Assembly: GCA_013003215.1 (NCBI GenBank)
Contig: JABDKD010000205.1
Span: 1 to 60,420 of the forward strand
Reading direction: 5' to 3'
DNA: 60,420 nt
Source: Pyrinomonadaceae bacterium
GTDB taxonomy: Bacteria; Acidobacteriota; Blastocatellia; Pyrinomonadales; Pyrinomonadaceae
Part shown: piece by piece, positions 9,225-18,977 of the stretch
Layout: every line of letters starts with the position of its first letter
Numbering within the stretch: the stretch's first letter is position 1
The notes under the pieces: generated by a model
Told to the model about the DNA's origin: nothing
What the model saw: the letters and a program-made list of their open reading frames with translations, nothing else
The model's database searches: none
Translations under genes and position numbers: made by a program

Positions 9225-12200
9225 CTAGAACGACAAGCGTACTCCAAGTTGAATAATCCTTGCTTCACGAGTGTTCGTATAACGGCCAAACGAAGTCAAC
9301 TCACGATTCACACCGCTACTCGGGTCGCCCGGCGTGTTATATACCAGGTTATTCAAGTTAGTGTTGATCGTTGTGAATTGCGTCGTGTTGAATGCGTTAA
9401 ACGCTTCAAGACGAAGCTCCAGGTTATTGGATTCGCTAAACAACCTTGTCTTCTTGACCAAAGCAACGTCAAAGTTGTTTGCCGGGTTATCCAATCTAAA
9501 CTGGAGACCAGTCGCTGTTCCGCGACGGCCTACGCCGCCACAAAGTTCAAAGTTCGTTCCACAATCTGCGATCTGGAATGCTTCCGGATTGAATCCGTAG
9601 CGATCGTTTGACTGCGGGTCGAGTGTTTGAAACGGCTGCGTTCCGAGATCGGCACCGCTAACGACACCCCCACCGGTTCCAACCGTGTCGATTGGGTTAC
9701 CCGGTGCAATTAAGGTACCGGACTGGTAGGTATAAATACCATTGACTTCCCAACCAGTAAGAACTCTGTTCAAGAATCCTGTCGTGTTGTTGAAGAACGG
9801 TATTTCGTAGGTGAAGCTGCCAACGAATCTGTGCGGCACATCGTCTCCGGAAAGGCCGCGGCCAATCCTTCGATTGATGATGTCCAGACCACCCCGTTGG
9901 GTATCAGCGTCGTTGATCGACTTCGAGAAGGTATAAGCCGCCTGGAAGGTCAGTCCGTTAGGGCTGAATCGCTTCTGGAAGTTTACCTGCATTGAGTCGT
10001 ATTGCGAACTACCTGCTGCGGTCAACAGATTCAAGCCAATAGCGTACGACGAGTTGAGTCGCCTGCTGTTGCTGTTGCTTGTACTCGGAGTTGGAATCAC
10101 TCTTCCTGCCGGAACAGGAATCAGGGTACCAACCGCCGGGTTGATCTGCTCACGTACATACTGGTGTTTACCACGGTTACCTACATAGCTGATTCCGAAA
10201 ATATAGTCATCCTGGAACGGACGTTCAAACGTAAAGTTCCATTGAATCGTATATGGAGTCTTCAGTAGTGGATCGATTGGCTGCGCCGCCTGATTCAAAA
10301 CTGAAGGAATTATTATGTCATCGGTCGACAAGAACGGATTCGGCCTCGTGGGCTGAACGCCGTCAAATCCCGGATAAGGATCCGGAGCAAACGGATCTGC
10401 GAGTGTACCGCCATTTGGGAAGAAGAACGCGTTGGTTCCGTTGTATCCCGTAGCAGTCAACTGCTGGAGAGCCGTATCACCGATAATCGCGCCGTAATAC
10501 ATTCCGATGGCTCCCCGGATCACAGATTGCTGATCACCAAAGATCGCTTTCAGAATGCCGCTGTCGCTACCCGGGATAGAGTAGGCAAAACCCAACCTCG
10601 GAGCGAAGTTGTTTTTGTCAGGTCTCACACCACCTCTAGGCACTGTTCCGCCTAGAACCGGATCAGGATCTCCAACATATACAAGGCCATTCGGCAGATT
10701 ATTCGGATCTGCGGCAACGATCTGACGCCCTTCGAAAATCAAAGCGCCCTGTGCCAGCAGTGTCGATGTCGCACCAGGCCTGTAATAAGCAACTCGGTCC
10801 TGAAGGTCTTTCAACGGTGATGTGTACTCATATCTGAGACCCATCGAAAGTGTAAGTCCTCGTGCTACGTTCCAGTTGTCCTGAGCAAATCCGGCAAACG
10901 CCAGCTGACGGAAATCCCTGCGACCGGCGGCACCGTATTGTGCTGCAATCGGCGAGTTTCCGATAATCAGGTCGGCAAGGTCGTCACCCGTAGTGTTGTT
11001 TCCAAACCGTCCTGAGAATGTCAGGAATCCCTGGTTGATAAACACGAAGTCTTGCCCTTGCTTGTACTTTGTACCATCGACACCAAACTTCAATCGGTGC
11101 TTTCCGGTTACCCATGTAAACGAATCCTGGATCTGGTAGTTTTCACTAACTCGTGCCTGCGGACCCTGAATCGAGTTACCGATTCGGAGACCCAAGCGGT
11201 CGAACAAACGAATTGCAGGAGGACCCACGAATTCACGCGACGCCACAAAATCAGCCGTAAAGCCAATCTCTTCCGGAGTCGTAGTGTTTACTGGTGCAAC
11301 ACCTGGCTGCTTATTCTTCGAGATGTTAACAAGAAGATAATTCGCCATGCTGTTGGAAATCGCCCACGTGTAACGAGCTACATGGTTACGCGATTTTCGT
11401 CTGTCGGCCGAACCGAATCCCGGAACCGCTGAGCCGCCAAATGCAAACGGATCATTATCATCAGAGTCAAAGTAGTTAAAAGTGAAGTTAACCAGGTGAT
11501 TCTCGTTGAAGTTGTGATCGCCACGGATCGTCAAATAGTTGTTGATCGTGAGCTGATCCGCACCAACCTGAGCTTGACCCGCGGAATTCCCCGTTGGGAT
11601 AAAGCCAAGGTAATACTGTGCGATGGGCGAGAACCTGTTTTGTGGAATGATTCCACCCGGGAATGGGTTACCCGTCATCGGGTCGCAGATTCCCGAACCG
11701 CCGCCCGGGCATGAGCGCCCAACGTCAGTACTGAAATCTCCCATTCTTTCCGCTGCCGTCGGCAAACCGGAAATCGTTTGTGTAGCGCCAACGTTCTGCC
11801 AGCGACGCTCAAAATCTACGAAAAAGAACGTTCTGTCACGTCCGTCGTAGATAGCGGGACCGCCTGATCCTGTGTTGAGGAAGTAGATCGGACCACCAAT
11901 ATTGAATCCGTATTCCTTCCTGTCAAACTTTCTGCGAAGGTCCTCGTTTGGATCACCTGATGAAAGTGCTTTATCCAAATAACGTGAAGCGGAAAGTTCC
12001 GTAGGACGATAGAAAAAACGCCCGTTACCATGAAATTCATTTCCACCTGATTTGGTTACAACGTTGATAATCGAGCCAGTGTTACGGCCGAATTCAGCTT
12101 CAAAGTTTGACGTCAAAAGACGAAACTCCTGAACTGCGTCCGGTCTCGGCTGAGCACCGATCGTTCCACCAACAGCTACCTCGTTGTTGTTACCACCATC

Positions 12201-12806
12201 AAGGGTCACGTTGTTTTCAACACCGCGGCTACCGTTAACACGTACACCAAGACCGCTACCAAAACCGCCGCCAGCCGGAGCTGTACCCGGTTGCAGAAGC
12301 GTTAGGTTGAGAACGTTGCGTCCGTTCAATGGCAAACCTACGACACGTCTACCATCCACTGTGGTACCCAATGTCGCGGATTCGCGGTCAATAAGTTCTT
12401 CACCGGCAGAAACGGAAACTTCAGTTACTTGCGAACCAACCGACAGCTGAGCATCGACGGTTACGTTTCTGTTCGGTTCTACTTTGAAGTTGACTCTCTT
12501 AAAGTCAGCAAATCCGGTGGCTTTAACTATCACCGTATAAACTGAAGGCTCAACTTCGATAAATCGATAATTACCCTGATCATTTGTCTGGGTAGTCACT
12601 GTACGGCCTTTTTCGACGTCAACCAGACTCACTGTGGCGTTTGGTATAACACCGCCTGTCTGATCACTAACCGTGCCGCTTACCGTACCTCTGCTTCCCT
12701 GAGCAAATGCCGATTGGGCCACGACGAGCGCGATCACAACCGGCAATATAAATCCTGTAAGGACGCCCTGAGCCAATGTACGAATATTCTTCGGACTTTT
12801 GGTCAT
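9225..12806 (-). CDS. TonB-dependent receptor with carboxypeptidase-regulatory-like N-terminal domain
   Basis: Outer-membrane beta-barrel receptor of about 1193 residues, for TonB-driven uptake of an unknown large substrate. After a signal peptide (ending near SAFAQG) comes a carboxypeptidase-regulatory-like/Cna-B beta-sandwich (GTVSGTVSDQTGGVIPNATV through YTVIVKATGF), then the plug (LPLNGRNVLNLTLLQPG) and the barrel, which ends in an aromatic residue (LGVRLSF). This Oar-like architecture is abundant in Acidobacteriota. The ATG at 12806 is chosen over an upstream in-frame start at 12851 because GGGAG lies seven bases before it. A strong terminator follows. An NtrC-type regulator gene lies upstream on the same strand. 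Confidence 0.92.
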   Translation of the reverse strand: MTKSPKNIRTLAQGVLTGFILPVVIALVVAQSAFAQGSRGTVSGTVSDQTGGVIPNATVSLVDVEKGRTVTTQTNDQGNYRFIEVEPSVYTVIVKATGFADFKRVNFKVEPNRNVTVDAQLSVGSQVTEVSVSAGEELIDRESATLGTTVDGRRVVGLPLNGRNVLNLTLLQPGTAPAGGGFGSGLGVRVNGSRGVENNVTLDGGNNNEVAVGGTIGAQPRPDAVQEFRLLTSNFEAEFGRNTGSIINVVTKSGGNEFHGNGRFFYRPTELSASRYLDKALSSGDPNEDLRRKFDRKEYGFNIGGPIYFLNTGSGGPAIYDGRDRTFFFVDFERRWQNVGATQTISGLPTAAERMGDFSTDVGRSCPGGGSGICDPMTGNPFPGGIIPQNRFSPIAQYYLGFIPTGNSAGQAQVGADQLTINNYLTIRGDHNFNENHLVNFTFNYFDSDDNDPFAFGGSAVPGFGSADRRKSRNHVARYTWAISNSMANYLLVNISKNKQPGVAPVNTTTPEEIGFTADFVASREFVGPPAIRLFDRLGLRIGNSIQGPQARVSENYQIQDSFTWVTGKHRLKFGVDGTKYKQGQDFVFINQGFLTFSGRFGNNTTGDDLADLIIGNSPIAAQYGAAGRRDFRQLAFAGFAQDNWNVARGLTLSMGLRYEYTSPLKDLQDRVAYYRPGATSTLLAQGALIFEGRQIVAADPNNLPNGLVYVGDPDPVLGGTVPRGGVRPDKNNFAPRLGFAYSIPGSDSGILKAIFGDQQSVIRGAIGMYYGAIIGDTALQQLTATGYNGTNAFFFPNGGTLADPFAPDPYPGFDGVQPTRPNPFLSTDDIIIPSVLNQAAQPIDPLLKTPYTIQWNFTFERPFQDDYIFGISYVGNRGKHQYVREQINPAVGTLIPVPAGRVIPTPSTSNSNSRRLNSSYAIGLNLLTAAGSSQYDSMQVNFQKRFSPNGLTFQAAYTFSKSINDADTQRGGLDIINRRIGRGLSGDDVPHRFVGSFTYEIPFFNNTTGFLNRVLTGWEVNGIYTYQSGTLIAPGNPIDTVGTGGGVVSGADLGTQPFQTLDPQSNDRYGFNPEAFQIADCGTNFELCGGVGRRGTATGLQFRLDNPANNFDVALVKKTRLFSESNNLELRLEAFNAFNTTQFTTINTNLNNLVYNTPGDPSSGVNRELTSFGRYTNTREARIIQLGVRLSF

Positions 12807-13162
12807 TTTATTTCTCCCTTTATAACATTTCCCTTGATTCGAACAATTCAATCGAGATCGAAAAGCCCGAGTTCAATAACGCAAATTGAAGTACACTTTT
12901 GTACATCAAATGCCTTAAGTCGGTAATACAATTTAGGCAAGTCCTATTCCGTTGGTTAGATTGAGTCCAACTAAAGTACTTAAAGCTCTTACACACAGCA
13001 TTTAACGGGAAATAAAACAGGTACGGAAGTTAGTTTGGAATCGAATAATTGGGGCCGAGCGGTGCATAGTAAACGAGAATTTGCATTTAAACCGAAAATT
13101 CGGAGTTTAAAGACGCTGGAAAGCGGATAAATTAAATGGAACTTTAAGAGTGGAATCCGAAA
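12807..13162. other. Intergenic region upstream of the TonB receptor gene
   Basis: About 356 bp, A+T-rich, between the NtrC-type gene and the receptor start. It should hold the receptor promoter. A short inverted repeat, GTACA-4-TGTAC, lies at 12891-12904, about 85 bp upstream of the receptor ATG. No convincing sigma-54 (-24/-12) site and no reading frame were seen. Confidence 0.4.
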
Positions 13163-14572
13163 CTATGCTTTAGGTAAGATGTTATAGCTCTTGATCTTAG
13201 AGTTCAGAGTCGTTGCATTGAGCCCGAGGAGGCGCGCGGCCCGGGACTGATGTCCGGCAGTTTGTTCCAGAGCTCTCTGGATTAGATCTATCTCAAACTT
13301 CTTAACTTCGTCGTAAAACGTTATTCCTTGCGCAATATCGATATCGCCGGAGGTGCCGGAACTATCCTTGACCATCTCTCGCGCAAGTTCGGGGTCCAAA
13401 ACTTCGGGTCGCAGGCAGTCGGGAGTCAATTCATCAGTTGGTGCAATAACTATCGCGCGTTCGATAATGTTCTCAAGTTCCCTGACATTTCCCGGATAGT
13501 AGTAGTTCTCAAGTAATGACAACACCTGCGGCGAGAGGTTTTCCGAGACTTCTCTGGCATTCTCCTCGTTGTACTTCGCGATAAAATGCTTGGCCAAAGG
13601 CAACACATCTTCCCTTCTCTCCCGCAGAGAGGGCAATTCGATCGGAACAACTGAAAGCCGATAATACAAATCTTCCCTGAATGTGCCGTTCTTGACCGCT
13701 TCTTTCAGATCAACATTCGTCGCGGCAATGATCCTTACATCGACCGAAACCGGATTTGTTTCGCCCAATGGCGTGAACTCCCTTTCCTGTATTACCCGAA
13801 GCAGCCTTACCTGGGTTTCGGGCCTGAGGTCACCAATCTCATCCAGAAAGATCGACCCGCCGTCAGCAGCCTCAAAAAGACCTTTTTTTGCACTTACCGC
13901 GCCGGTGAAAGCTCCCTTTGTATGACCAAAAAGCTCGCTTTCAAGAAGTTCGGAAGGAATATTCGAACAATTCACTACAACAAATGGCCGGTCGGACCTC
14001 GTGCTCGACTGGTGAATCTGTTTGGCGATAACCTCTTTGCCGGTTCCGCTTTCCCCCGTAATCAAGATCGTCGAACGGGCCGGTGCGATCCTTTCCACTA
14101 GCCGAAAGATCTCCTCCATCTTTTCGGATCGCCCTACGACAGAATCGCGGCTTACTGATTTCGCCATAACCTGTCTAAGGTTCTGACGCTCCTGTTCGTG
14201 CCTGCGAGTCTTAATGCCTTTTGCAATGAGCGCCAGTATCTGCTCATTTTTGAAGGGTTTGCGAATACAGCCCTTCGCACCTTTTTCCCATGCTGATATT
14301 GCGGTTTCAAAAGTTGCGAAAGCCGTTATCATAAGAACAACGGCCTCCTCATCCATCTTGATAATCTCTTCAAGAGTTGTAAGGCCTCCGATTCCGGGCA
14401 TAGATACATCCATCAGGACAACATCAAACTGTTGTTCTTCATAGGCTTCAATAGCCTCTTCTCCGCGTTTTGCCAAATGTACGCTGTAGCCGGCACCACT
14501 GAGAACCGTCTCCAGAACATCCCGCATGATTTCTTCATCATCGCAGACAAGTACTGAACCTTTCTTTGCCAT
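13163..14572 (-). CDS. NtrC-family sigma-54-dependent response regulator
   Basis: 469 residues. A receiver domain (about 1-120) has the acidic pair Asp11-Asp12 and phospho-acceptor Asp55 in VVLMDVSMPG. A sigma-54 AAA+ domain follows, with Walker A GESGTGKE at 173-180 and an intact GAFTGA loop at 220-225, so contact with sigma-54 should be possible. A Fis-type helix-turn-helix ends the protein (QSRAARLLGLNATTLNSKIK). No histidine kinase gene is adjacent. It lies upstream of the TonB receptor gene on the same strand, separated by about 356 bp, so regulation of that gene is possible but not shown. Confidence 0.93.
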   Translation of the reverse strand: MAKKGSVLVCDDEEIMRDVLETVLSGAGYSVHLAKRGEEAIEAYEEQQFDVVLMDVSMPGIGGLTTLEEIIKMDEEAVVLMITAFATFETAISAWEKGAKGCIRKPFKNEQILALIAKGIKTRRHEQERQNLRQVMAKSVSRDSVVGRSEKMEEIFRLVERIAPARSTILITGESGTGKEVIAKQIHQSSTRSDRPFVVVNCSNIPSELLESELFGHTKGAFTGAVSAKKGLFEAADGGSIFLDEIGDLRPETQVRLLRVIQEREFTPLGETNPVSVDVRIIAATNVDLKEAVKNGTFREDLYYRLSVVPIELPSLRERREDVLPLAKHFIAKYNEENAREVSENLSPQVLSLLENYYYPGNVRELENIIERAIVIAPTDELTPDCLRPEVLDPELAREMVKDSSGTSGDIDIAQGITFYDEVKKFEIDLIQRALEQTAGHQSRAARLLGLNATTLNSKIKSYNILPKA

Positions 14573-14991
14573 AAGCTTTCGATAATACCTGAGTTAGAAT
14601 CCAGAATACAGGAGCTTTGTTAAACTCACCAACGATCATCCCAGCCAATCGGCCATGTCACTGCCTGGCTCGCTTTTGTGTCGCAGAGCGGGTGTTTGCG
14701 TTACACCAAAAGCACCCATCGAATCGGCTGGCAAGAATTTCAGTCAAATCTAATTGAACGTCACGATCATTTGACGTTTTTGGGTATCAGGACAGTTGCA
14801 CGGGTACGCAAATGCCGGTTCCTTCTCTCCGGACCATGCGATATAATTTGTTGACGGGTCCGGCTCGAACAACCGGAATACCTGCAGTTTCAGGGTAATT
14901 CACACCCATCCAAACCTTTTTGACCTGCCTTACGTAGAAGATACGACGTTTTTTTCTTCCCCAGTATGAAGAATTAACGCCGGAGAAAAAT
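14573..14991. other. Divergent intergenic region, NtrC-type gene / sppA
   Basis: 419 bp without a convincing gene. It should hold both promoters. A TATAAT hexamer at 14842-14847, about 145 bp upstream of sppA, lacks a clear -35 partner. A hairpin at 14757-14778 (AACGTCA/TGACGTT) is followed by only three further T. An antisense reading frame across the right half has no coding signal. Confidence 0.4.
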
Positions 14992-16776
14992 ATGCCGAAA
15001 TCGTTAAAAGTACTTTTGATCGTCGGCGGCGTTTTTATTGCCGTCCTATTAGTAGCAATCATCGGGATCGCCTTAGTGGCTGAGAGTTTGGGTCGCGGCA
15101 ACGTGCCTGAAAACAGCGTACTGGTGATGCGAATTGGTGGAACACTCCCTGATCATGCCCCCCGGGATCCAATGGCGAAGGTGTTTGGCATAAGCCAGCC
15201 TGCTTCGTTGACCGATACGATTACAAACCTTCGAAAGGCAAAAGCAGACTCCAGGATCGGCGCTGTACTTCTCGATATCGAGTTTACGGGTTTTGGATGG
15301 GGAAAAGCCGACGAATTGCGTCGAGCGATAAAAGATCTGCGTGATTCCGGGAAGCCCGTCTATGCCTACACCGAATTGGGAATGAACAAAGAGTATTACG
15401 TTGCTTCGGCCGCAGAAAAGATTTTTATGCCGCCGACCGGTGACATCTATGTCAACGGATTCGCGGCCAATGCAATGTTTTACAGGGGTTCTCTGGATAA
15501 GCTTGGAATCGAGCCGGAAGTAATACAAATCGGAAAATATAAGAACGCGCCGGATCAATATACCCGTACGGATATGTCGGAAGGCCAGCGCGAGGTCATC
15601 AACGCGATACTGGATGATCTTTACGGACGGCTCGTAAGTTCTATAGCCAAAGACCGAAAACTGGAAGAGGATACGGTAAAAGAACTGATCGACGGCGCTC
15701 CATACCGCGCGACAAAGGCAAAATCCCTTGGACTAATCGACGGTGCCAAGTACAGGGACGAAGTGTACGAAGAACTTCGAAAAAAACTAGGCTACAAAGA
15801 AGACGACAAGCTGAGAACAGTGACGGCTAGCGTCTATTCGGAAGTGTCTCCTGCCTCGCTTGACCTCAACAACGGCAGCCGCGTTGCCGTGATTTACGCA
15901 TCCGGTGCAATTACGACCGGTAGATCAAGTTCAAGTCCGTTCGGCGGTAGCATGGTTGGGTCAGATACGATCGTTGGAGCTGTTAAGCAGGCCACAGATG
16001 ATGAGTCTATTAAGGCGATCGTGCTCCGTGTAGATAGTCCGGGCGGTTCAGCGCTGGCATCTGACCTGATGTGGCACGCGCTCGAAAAGGCGAAGGCCAA
16101 GAAGCCTGTCGTGGTGTCGATGGCAGATTATGCAGCATCGGGTGGTTACTACATCTCTTGTAATGCCAATAAGATCGTCGCCGAACCTTCAGTTTTGACT
16201 GGATCGATCGGCGTCTTTATGGGCAAGCCGAATTTAAGCGGCTTCTACGATTGGCTCGGTGTCACGAACGAATATGTGCTTCGCGGTAAGAATGCCGGTT
16301 TGTTCAGGGAGACGGAAAACTGGACCGAGGAAGAGCGTGCGAAATTCCAGGAGCAGGCCAACAACATTTATTACACGGATTTTGTACCCAAGGTCGCCAA
16401 GGGCCGGAAGATGAATGACGAGGCTGTCAACTCGATCGGGCAAGGACGCGTCTGGACCGGCGCTCAGGCAAAAGAACGTGGGCTGGTGGACGAATTTGGC
16501 GGTTTGGAGAAGGCTATCGAGATCGCAAAGTCGTTGAGTAAAATTCCGGCTGACGAACAGGTAACACGCGTTGCACTGCCGAAAGCACCAACATTGTTTG
16601 AGACGATCTTCGGAAGCGGCGTTGCCGTTGAGTCAAAGGAAGTGAAGGCTCGCAAGGCTATCGTCGAATCCTTGCCGCGCAACGTTCGTAAAACACTGCA
16701 GTACGCGGAATTGTACGAACGAATGGGACGTGGGGAGTCAATGCTTATGATGCCATTTGAAATTGAAATCAAATAA
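14992..16776 (+). CDS. sppA: Signal peptide peptidase SppA, 67-kDa type
   Basis: Membrane-bound serine protease that degrades released signal peptides. 594 residues with an N-terminal transmembrane helix (about 7-30) and two tandem S49 domains, as in the long E. coli form. The Lys/Ser dyad is visible: Lys184 in GKYKNAPDQY of the first domain and Ser383 in DYAASGGYY of the second. SPGGSALASDL (349-359) forms the oxyanion/binding region. GGAG precedes the ATG by six bases. It is transcribed alone, with a terminator downstream. Confidence 0.94.
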   Translation: MPKSLKVLLIVGGVFIAVLLVAIIGIALVAESLGRGNVPENSVLVMRIGGTLPDHAPRDPMAKVFGISQPASLTDTITNLRKAKADSRIGAVLLDIEFTGFGWGKADELRRAIKDLRDSGKPVYAYTELGMNKEYYVASAAEKIFMPPTGDIYVNGFAANAMFYRGSLDKLGIEPEVIQIGKYKNAPDQYTRTDMSEGQREVINAILDDLYGRLVSSIAKDRKLEEDTVKELIDGAPYRATKAKSLGLIDGAKYRDEVYEELRKKLGYKEDDKLRTVTASVYSEVSPASLDLNNGSRVAVIYASGAITTGRSSSSPFGGSMVGSDTIVGAVKQATDDESIKAIVLRVDSPGGSALASDLMWHALEKAKAKKPVVVSMADYAASGGYYISCNANKIVAEPSVLTGSIGVFMGKPNLSGFYDWLGVTNEYVLRGKNAGLFRETENWTEEERAKFQEQANNIYYTDFVPKVAKGRKMNDEAVNSIGQGRVWTGAQAKERGLVDEFGGLEKAIEIAKSLSKIPADEQVTRVALPKAPTLFETIFGSGVAVESKEVKARKAIVESLPRNVRKTLQYAELYERMGRGESMLMMPFEIEIK

Positions 16777-16813
16777 TTTAGGTTCGAGGCGGCAAGCAAG
16801 TTTTGCAACATTT

Positions 16814-16852
16814 GAGCGTATGGGGTGTGTAACCCTGTACGCTCTCCTTTTT
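16814..16852 (+). terminator. Probable terminator of sppA
   Basis: A GAGCGTA/TACGCTC stem (arms 16814-16820 and 16838-16844) encloses a smaller GGG/CCC pairing and is followed by TCCTTTTT. It lies 38 bp past the sppA stop. Confidence 0.75.
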
Positions 16853-16996
16853 GTATAACGCAGAAACGGGAGATGACTAGTTCGAGACACTTCTTGAAAC
16901 ACAGATCATACTCTTCAAATTTATAAACCTTATATTTTGTTTCACGGGTGTGCCGGGCCGGTTTTCTACCGTCATCTGCGGTTCAGAACATAAAAA

Positions 16997-17317
16997 CTAA
17001 TCAGCAAACATCTCCCTGAGAATTCTCAATACACGGTTTTTCGTTCGCCCTTTTAGTACACCTATCTTCTTTACGAGGCGGTCTTTATCGACCGTGCGAA
17101 CCTGATCAACGACTACTGCCCGATTCTCACCAAGAAACGCGAAGGGTATCCGGGTCGGGCAAGAGGGACCAGCCGATGCAATGGGCGCCACAATCACGGA
17201 AGCCAGATTACCGTTAATCTCATCAGGTGAAACGACAACGCACGGTCGCGTGTTTTTCGCCTCCGAAGCCGGGACATTATCGAGGTTATACAGATAGATT
17301 TCGAATCGCTTCACCAT
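16997..17317 (-). CDS. MazF/PemK-type toxin (endoribonuclease)
   Basis: 106 residues, the usual size of MazF/PemK sequence-specific mRNA interferases. Visible features are the N-terminal strand FEIYLYNL, the RPCVVVSPDEIN block with the conserved Arg-Pro, the strand VIVAPIAS, and the DQVRTVDKDRL block. The start overlaps the antitoxin gene by seven bases, the normal coupled layout. The neighbour upstream is the MazE-type gene and, before that, serS. Activity is inferred from the family. Confidence 0.88.
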   Translation of the reverse strand: MVKRFEIYLYNLDNVPASEAKNTRPCVVVSPDEINGNLASVIVAPIASAGPSCPTRIPFAFLGENRAVVVDQVRTVDKDRLVKKIGVLKGRTKNRVLRILREMFAD

Positions 17318-17559
17318 CGCCAGTTTTCCTCATCGAATTGGCTTACGGCATCGCCCATCAGCAAGTCGTCATCATCGTTTTCCGCCAAGGTTCGAAATGC
17401 CTCGTCCCAGCCGTGCCTCGGCGGTTTCGTAGATTTAACCAGAAGGCCTTCATCGATCACTTCGAGTTCAACCTCACCCTCCAACTGGCTCTCTTCGAGA
17501 ACCGGTTTTGGGATGCGAATCCCTTTTGAGTTTCCTATTTTGATTATCTGAGCCTTCAT
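17311..17559 (-). CDS. MazE/AbrB-type antitoxin
   Basis: 82 residues. The N-terminal SpoVT/AbrB swapped-hairpin DNA-binding domain is clear (IIKIGNSKGIRIPKPVLEES), followed by an acidic, Trp-rich C-terminal tail (DDDD, EENWRW) that would wrap the toxin. It should neutralise the MazF-type protein and repress its own operon. It begins only four bases after the serS stop, so it may be co-transcribed with serS as well as from its own promoter. Confidence 0.88.
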   Translation of the reverse strand: MKAQIIKIGNSKGIRIPKPVLEESQLEGEVELEVIDEGLLVKSTKPPRHGWDEAFRTLAENDDDDLLMGDAVSQFDEENWRW

Positions 17560-17563
17560 AAAG

Positions 17564-18853
17564 TTATCCCGCAGTGATTCGTTCCATTCCGCCCATATAC
17601 GGCCTCAAAACCTCCGGCACCACTACACTCCCATCCTCTTCCTGATAGTTCTCGAGTATCGCGATCCACGTTCGGCCTACTGCCAAACCCGATCCGTTTA
17701 GCGTGTGTGCGAATTCGGGCTTTTCTCCACCGCTTCGTCTAAATCTCAGATTCATTCTTCGCGCCTGAAAATCAAGGCAGTTAGAGCAGCTTGAAATTTC
17801 TCTGTAGGTCTTCTGCGATGGAATCCATACCTCAAGGTCATAGGTCTTAGCAGCACCAAACCCGAGGTCCCCAGTGGAAAGTATCACCGACCGGTAAGGC
17901 AGCTCCAATTTCTGTAGGATCGTCTCAGCATCCGCTGTTAACTTTTCGAGCTCTTCCCAGGAGTTTTCTGGAAGGGTAATCTTCACGAGTTCCACTTTCT
18001 CGAATTGATGTTGTCTAATAAGGCCTCTCGTATCACGACCGTAGCTCCCTGCTTCTGATCGAAAACACGGCGTATAGGCCGTAAAGTACAGCGGCAAGTC
18101 CTTTGCATCCAGTATTTCCCCCGAATGGTAGTTCGTCACTGGCACTTCGGCCGTAGGGATTAGAGCGAATTCTCTTTCATCCTTGATATGAAACAGATCC
18201 TCTTCGAATTTCGGAAGCTGGTTTGTTCCAAAAAGCGTCTCGCGATTCACCATGAACGGGGGAAGCGTTTCTAGGTATCCGTGCTCGGTGGTGTGAGTTT
18301 CGAGCATGAAATTGACCAGGGCCCGTTCAAGTCTTGCGCCCGCTCCGTTAAGAATCGCAAACCTCGATCCGGCAATCTTTGCTGCCCGCTCGAGATCGAG
18401 AATTCCCAAACGCTCGCCAATATCAACATGGTCTATCGGCTCAAACTCAAACTTCCTCGGTTCACCATGCCGTTTGACCTCAACATTGTCCGATTCGTCG
18501 ACACCGGCCGGAACGTCATCTGCCGGAATGTTTGGAAGACCGGAGAGCAAGTCTCTCATGCTTGCTTCAACTTCAGACCGCTTTTGCTCCAACTCTTGCT
18601 GCCTGGCTTTTAGCCCCGCGACTTCCTGCTTCTTGGCCTCTGCTTCTTCCTTCAGACCCTGTTGCATCAAGCCGCCTATTTCCTTACTCGATTCGTTCCG
18701 TTGTCGGTTAACAAGGTCCGATTCGCCGATGACGCTGCGGCGCTCCTCATCGAGTCTTACAAAGTCGTCAAGCGGCTCGATCGGGAAGGCTCTTTTTTCG
18801 AATGCGGCCTTAACCGTGTCGAGATTTTTACGTACAAAATTCAGGTCCAACAT
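17564..18853 (-). CDS. serS: Seryl-tRNA synthetase
   Basis: Class II synthetase that charges tRNA-Ser and tRNA-Sec. 429 residues. The N-terminal two-helix coiled-coil arm (about 28-105) binds the tRNA long variable arm. Motif 2 is [21 protein letters not shown] (about 265-285) and motif 3 is [18 protein letters not shown] near the end. No T-box-like leader is seen in the 124-bp divergent region shared with galU. It is followed immediately by the toxin-antitoxin pair. Confidence 0.96.
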   Translation of the reverse strand: MLDLNFVRKNLDTVKAAFEKRAFPIEPLDDFVRLDEERRSVIGESDLVNRQRNESSKEIGGLMQQGLKEEAEAKKQEVAGLKARQQELEQKRSEVEASMRDLLSGLPNIPADDVPAGVDESDNVEVKRHGEPRKFEFEPIDHVDIGERLGILDLERAAKIAGSRFAILNGAGARLERALVNFMLETHTTEHGYLETLPPFMVNRETLFGTNQLPKFEEDLFHIKDEREFALIPTAEVPVTNYHSGEILDAKDLPLYFTAYTPCFRSEAGSYGRDTRGLIRQHQFEKVELVKITLPENSWEELEKLTADAETILQKLELPYRSVILSTGDLGFGAAKTYDLEVWIPSQKTYREISSCSNCLDFQARRMNLRFRRSGGEKPEFAHTLNGSGLAVGRTWIAILENYQEEDGSVVVPEVLRPYMGGMERITAG

Positions 18854-18977
18854 ATTGTCTCTTTCGCGAAATTCACATAGAATTTAGGTATAGGTTAACT
18901 TTTGTGTTTTCGCCTCCGGACTCGACTATAACAGGCGAATTGCCGGAAGCGAAAAGGCAAAACTTAGCAAAAATATT

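Noticed and set aside
18306-18887. 193-residue frame antisense to serS
   Set aside because: Shadow of the serS coding strand; Ser/Arg-rich composition is typical of such antisense frames.
18854-18977. T-box leader for serS
   Set aside because: The 124-bp divergent region is too short and lacks a T-box-type sequence or a terminator/antiterminator pair.
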